Assembly: GCA_949987565.1 (NCBI GenBank)
Contig: OX465110.1
Location: 5,057,476-5,121,475 of the forward strand
Direction: 5' to 3'
From: Luidia sarsii
Lineage: Eukaryota > Echinodermata > Asteroidea > Paxillosida > Luidiidae
Length of the DNA stretch: 64,000 bases
The notes beneath the pieces are model-generated. The model ran no database searches. It saw nothing but the letters and a program-made list of their open reading frames with translations, and had not been told where the DNA came from. The position numbers and the translations under genes are program-made. The stretch's first letter is position 1, and each line of letters begins with the position of its first letter. Shown one piece after another: positions 59,160 through 64,000 of this stretch.

Positions 59160-62100
59160 GGACTTTTTGGGAAAATATGCCGGATAGCTCAGTGCTGAGT
59201 CTGATGAAATCGACCATTGGGTCCCACTCCACATTAAAAGCTGCTACGTGTAAGACGCTAGTGCAGAGGGTTCGGGTCAGGTCAAAGTTTATCTTTGCCA
59301 TTTCTCAAATTTTCTTTAAAATTTTCCCCGTCACTTTTTCCTTTATTTATTTGAAAGGGAAAAAAAAAAGAGAGTTGAGGTCACGGATTTTTGCGCCGCT
59401 TTGTCACAAAGTTATGGAATGAGCAGCGGAGACGAGGTGCCAGATTGATTGATGGCGGCTGGTTTGGGGATCTCCCATCTCTCCCATCCCGTCTCTCCTC
59501 CCCGCTAGCGCAGGCCCTTGGCATTGATCATCTCCAGGTGCTGCAGGGATTAACTTGCCACACAAATCCATTGGCCACCCAGTCCGCTGTGATGTATTGT
59601 GCCCTGATAGCCCTGATAGCCCTGATATATATATGGCTCTCAGTTGAATCATAGTTGAATCATCTGTGTGTGAATCTCAACCTGTTTTTTTGTATTACAA
59701 AACACCTCTCATATGTTATACTATTACACATAGTATTTTCTCCTATGTTTATTGCTTATTTGTGTTATGTTCATTTATTTAATTTATCATTTCAAGTCTT
59801 TTATTTGTAAATTTTGTTTAATTGGTTTAGTTCCTGTTATTTTCAAAAGAATGCAATAAAGTCTTCGTTTTTGAAAAGTCAAAAAAGTCTTGTTCTTCTT
59901 CTTCTTCTTTTTCTTCTTCTTCTTCTTCTTCTTCTTCTTCTTCTTCGTCGGCTTTTTTTTTCTCTAATTCGCTTAATCGATTTTGTTCTAACAGTTTTTA
60001 TGGCTGAAAGTAAATGAAAGTAGTTGGAGAGCAGACAATTTGTTTTTGTGGGGGGGGGGAATCTTCAGGAAATTGATCTGTTGGGCAACCCAGTAGATTG
60101 AGTGTGTTTGCAGTTTTGGGAGTTATCAGCTCCAGTGGTGGAATTTCAGACTATGATGACTTCCTTTTCCCAATTTCTTTTTAATTGGGCTGCAATGCAT
60201 TGACGGCTGGATTATAGCATTGACCTCCATTGACGTGCTAGACTATCCAGTGAGACTATACTGCCCTCCCCCCTAGTCACTCCTTTATCGTGATCCGGAA
60301 ATAATTGTTGGGCCTGATGATTTTTTTCGATCCCAGCGGGGGCCTTTCGTAAAGACGAGTGGTTTCATTTCGCGGGCTGTTGAGAGCGTCACGTACCTAA
60401 CCCAAGAGGTCACGCACGGCTCCCTCGTGAGCCGTCTTATTGCCAGCTCAGTTTCTTTTAAAAGTGGGAACGGCGGTAAGATGAACCCATTTGAAATTGA
60501 ACCATCGTTTCAAGATGAAATTTCCCACTTTTTTTAAAAAATATGTTCAGTGGAGTTGTGTTGTAGTCAGGTTTATATCCTTTTTTTTTTTTAATTTCAT
60601 TATTTTTTCGTATGATATGATGGCAATTTGAAGATTTGCAAGCAGAGCTTCGGACTCTCCCCCCCCCCCCTCCATTGAAAGGCAATTAACTGTGACTCCG
60701 ATAGCCTGCGTCCCATTAACAACGCTCCCCATGACTCTGGTCAGGAAGCAGAAGATAGAGGGGATGATGATGATGATGGCCTCATAATGCCTACGGGAGG
60801 GGTGGGGGGTCGGATTGGGCTGGGCGGGTTGGTCAGGGTTAGGCTGGCATTACCAAGTTGCAATGATTACTAAACGGTAAGTCATATCCAGACCGAATAC
60901 TATTTATAATTTTGCTTATACCAATAATTGTTGATTGTATCAGGCGTGGTTGTAGATTCGTGTTGGTTTTTTTTTTTTCGTGGATTTGGACGCGTGCCTT
61001 TGATGGATGTTCTGCCCTCCTCTCCTCTCCTCTCCTCTCCTCTCCTTTCCTCTCCCCTCCTCCCCCAGGGCATTGACTGTGCACAATTAAGATGAAATCC
61101 TGCCCTATTGTCTACCCCTCAAGATGGCTGACAGAATTCCCTGTGTTGCTCCCAGCGGGGCAGAATGAGAGGAGGGGAGGGGAGGTGAGGGGAGGGGAGG
61201 GTCAAGGGGGTGTTGCATCTAGGGAGAAGCGCCGTACAGCTTAAAAAGCCTTCCATCACCTTTCACACATCCACCCCCCCTCACCCCTCCATCCCCCACC
61301 CCACCCCGACCTTCTCCCCACCCTCCCCCCTCCCCCCCCCCCCCGCCCCATGATGAGACATTCACCCCCTCCCATGTCGCTGCCCTGTCACGTTTACTCA
61401 TTCAATCTTGCCATCCGATAATTCACTCGCTCGCACTGGGAGAGGGAAGGAGGGAGGGGGATTCGGGGACGAATTCTTTCTCCCGAGAATTCTATCCATG
61501 TTTATCCCACACCTCCAACACCCACCCCCCCCCCCCCTCCTCCCGTTCCCTAGATGTACACCACGAAGAGTGCCGAGGCAAGTTACACTTCATCAGAAGC
61601 AGCCGTCGTGCTCGATACAATTTATAAAGGGAATGGAGGTTTGGGAAATTAGGTCGACAAAAATGTGTCACAGAATGTTCGCGCACCCCCTTCCACCCTT
61701 CCCCGGGTATAGAGTGGATGTGATCGAGTGCTCTCTTTCTCTCACTCTCTCCCCCCCCCCCCCCACCCCACCCTCATCAACCACCACCCCGATTTCTGCG
61801 GGTTATGCAAAGCCCGACCCTGAACTCTTTTAGTTCACTGATGACTCTCTCGCCTCCGGGCGTGAAAGTGTCGACGAGAAAGTTGGGCCGTCTTATTTTC
61901 CAGCCATGCCAACGAAATAAGGGAAGTCCTTTATCTGCGTCGATCGGCTACCGATGTGAATTACCCATTTCAATTGCCTTATCCCCCAACAAGAATTGTC
62001 TCTTAACCTTGACTACAGCACATTTGAGTCAATACCGGATCGACGTCCATGAAGTCCTTACCAGGAAATAATAGGGACCGTACTACTACTAGAGCCCTCA

Positions 62101-63000
62101 ACCACTTTGTGCCGACGTAGCGGTCTGATCCGGGTCCCATGCTCAGATGAGACCGTTACCATATATGTATATACAAAAACGTCATGCGCAGTGCGTATGG
62201 TACATGTAGTTGTCCATTTCGAAGGCCGTGCCGAGTATATATGGTTATTGGCAATGCAGCGCTTTCAGACACGTTCGTTGACCCGTAGTTATTTACCAAC
62301 TCGCTCAGTACAGAGCCTAGTACCTAGGCCTAGAACTTGCAGTTTTACATTGGTGAAGAAATGCTACAGTTGTTTCCCGTAATAAGGGTGTATCGACTGA
62401 CTTCATACAATCAAAAGCAAATTGTGTTCGTTCGCGGAAAATCATAAACAACATTCAAATGAAGGGCGCCCTTACGTGCTTGGTTCACTGACTCAACTGA
62501 GCACGCTGAGCAGCTGAGAACGTTGCTGCAACGTGCTGAGGTGAGCCAGTGACGTCACGGCTCAACTCAGCACGGGAGCCCGTCTGAGATCGTTACACCG
62601 GGACCTCCGAATTCGGAGCACCGGTGATGTTGCTATGCGCCAGGGCTCGGGAGAATCCGAGCACCACCATATTGTCTAAGTTTGAAAGCAAAGACTCTTT
62701 TCAGCCCGCCACAAAGCAATATATGCTGCATGACAAAAGCCACGCCTATGTCCGCGTGCACCAACTTTGACTGGCTTATACACATCGTGTACTCTCACTG
62801 ATAGATTTCACAGGTATTTATTGTTCCTGGTAGTTTTGAAAATGGTACATTGTTTTTAAAGAAACATTGAAAAGTGGCCTGATGCTAAGTGCTGATAATT
62901 AATCTGCCCTTATTCAGTCTCTACATGTGTATTCTTACTTTTTCCTCCCTTTGTTCGTTGTCTGCCATCTGTATCATTTTCTTGTTGTACTTGCATGAGT
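59160..63000. other. No supported gene; low-complexity patches
   Basis: (TTC)n at 59888-59945, TCTCC units at 61017-61065, C-runs at 60659, 61260-61345, 61524 and 61750. GGGCCTGATG, then TTTTCGATCCCAGCGGG (60311) is a decayed hairpin-repeat copy. A GC-rich palindromic patch with CACGTGCTTGG/CTCAGCACG motifs lies at 62470-62590. Confidence 0.55.
61554..61627 (+). CDS. Weak candidate terminal exon
   Basis: After a very strong C-rich acceptor (CTCCTCCCGTTCCCTAG), a phase-1 frame reads VHHEECRGKLHFIRSSRRAR, YNL and stop. The residue mix looks coding and the entry phase matches the exons ending at 34809 and 41107. Another frame is also open, so this is only a suggestion. Confidence 0.2.
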
Positions 63001-63004
63001 TGCC

Positions 63005-63160
63005 TTAGACAGCGGTCTTTCCAGAATCAAAAAGCACTTGACTGGACTGGGACTTGAACCAGAGACCTCTGGCTTTGCATTCCAGCACTCTGACAATCTG
63101 AGCTATCCAGCCCTTGGACGGTGGCCTTCTTATATAGTCAACTAGTCTTGACCAAAAAAA
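63005..63160 (-). mobile_element. tRNA-related SINE, minus strand
   Basis: Reverse complement reads GGGCTGGATAGCTCAGATTG, GGTCTCTGGTTCAAGTCCC with A and B boxes, preceded by GACTAGTTGACTATATAAGA. Confidence 0.8.
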
Positions 63161-63799
63161 AAAAAAATGGAGAGGGGTTGTGGAACAAAAAAAGAGCAAT
63201 AAAAACAGAGAAAAATGGAGCAAGTTCCTGTCTGCCCAAAATGTTGAATCACACATCCTTTGATCCTCATATACAACGAGCTCCTAAAAAAACCTGCTGT
63301 GATTCGGTCGCGGTTTGCGGCACTCGCTGCTCGTCGCAGTAGCGCCGTCACGCCCCCTTGCAAATTGTCTCAGCACCTTCATTGAGCTGCAGGAAACCCA
63401 AGCCATTTTCTTGTTCTCCCCCCCCCCCCTCCTTCTCCCCCTCCTCCTCCTCCTCCTTCTCCTCTGCCTAGATCCTCTCTCCGGCCTCTCTCCATAAATC
63501 AGGCCCCTTCCCAGGGAGTGAAGGGAGGGGATTAACGGTGTCAGCCTTGTCCCCAAACCGGGTGAGGTTTCACAGATCTGGGGGGGACCCTGAGAGTACT
63601 GTTTAGTGTTTGTCTTTTCATTTCATGGGAGATCGATGAGTATCTTCTAGTGATTGATGGAATGACAATCTTTTTGGGAGGAAGGGCTTTTGGGAGGGGG
63701 TAGTGGGTAAGGGATAGTTTTCGGTTGACGAATAGTAGTTAGGTGTAGCTGAGCAGTGGGAAGACAAGGTCGTATTGGACCAATGAGTTTGCCGGATTG

Positions 63800-64000
63800 T
63801 AGCTTTTCCATTGAAAACTGGGGACTTTATCACAGGAATAAGAATCAGGCTGTGCTTTGAACTGCTTCAGATTTTCCCATTGAAAACTGGAGACTTGTTG
63901 ATCACAGGAGTAAGAATGGGGCTGTGCTTTGAAGTGCTTGAGATTTTTCCCATTGAAAACTGGGGACTTGTTGATCACAAGAGTAAGAATAGGGCTGTGC
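63800..64000. repeat. ~80-bp tandem repeat at the right edge
   Basis: CCATTGAAAACTGGGGACTT, ATCACAGGAGTAAGAATGGG, GCTGTGCTTTGAAGTGCTT recur three times (starting about 63807, 63878 and 63949) and run off the window. Confidence 0.9.

Noticed and set aside
59404..59654. ORFs on both strands near 59.4-59.65 kb
   Set aside because: Mutually overlapping, no recognisable domain, includes a (CCTGATAG)n repeat.

Overview
This is animal nuclear DNA, probably from a marine invertebrate; an invertebrate deuterostome such as an echinoderm or amphioxus is my best guess, but no species marker is visible. The evidence is genes split into small exons by GT-AG introns, a peroxisomal targeting signal, tRNA-derived SINEs, a CR1/L2-type LINE tail, many inverted-repeat DNA transposons and very abundant micro- and minisatellites. 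The long ORFs that cross the window are nearly all translations of simple repeats.

Left end (1-3086): the first two coding exons of a UDP-glucuronosyltransferase-like gene on the minus strand (exon 1 2160-3086, exon 2 1368-1587). Its remaining exons lie beyond the left edge. From 3087 to 10227 the sequence is AT-rich, with one convincing plus-strand exon of unknown function (5948-6058), SINEs in both orientations and a 40-bp perfect hairpin repeat.

Centre (10228-23560): a complete eight-exon minus-strand gene for a peroxisomal sarcosine/pipecolate oxidase-like flavoenzyme (PIPOX/MSOX family). The exons were joined by reading each splice site and phase. They give 1218 coding bases (405 residues plus stop) with a dinucleotide-binding motif, the covalent-FAD cysteine and a C-terminal AKL peroxisomal signal. 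Its introns are full of repeats lying close to splice sites. The most striking is an 18-copy, 84/89-bp minisatellite (18011-19565) built from the exon 4/intron 4 junction itself, so the intron carries about 18 extra copies of its own 5' splice site. Other introns hold a 660-nt polypyrimidine tract upstream of exon 4, a (GAGT)n tract 47 nt from the exon 6 donor, a foldback element 16 nt from the exon 7 donor, a (CAACAG)n tract, a canonical Tc1/mariner-sized element and a telomere-like repeat.

Right half (23561-64000): mostly intergenic or intronic, rich in transposons. It holds a 994-bp tandem duplication in which each copy carries an exon for half of a Myb/SANT-like DNA-binding domain; two CACTA-type elements with 3-bp target duplications; a MULE-like palindromic MITE with a 9-bp duplication; a Harbinger-like MITE; and a 2-kb TA-flanked element with its own small exon. 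A plus-strand gene for a secreted protein seems to begin near 34 kb (untranslated exon ending 34284, signal-peptide exon 34699-34809). A few weak candidate downstream exons exist, but I cannot assemble them. A 200-base N run (45403-45602) marks an assembly gap.
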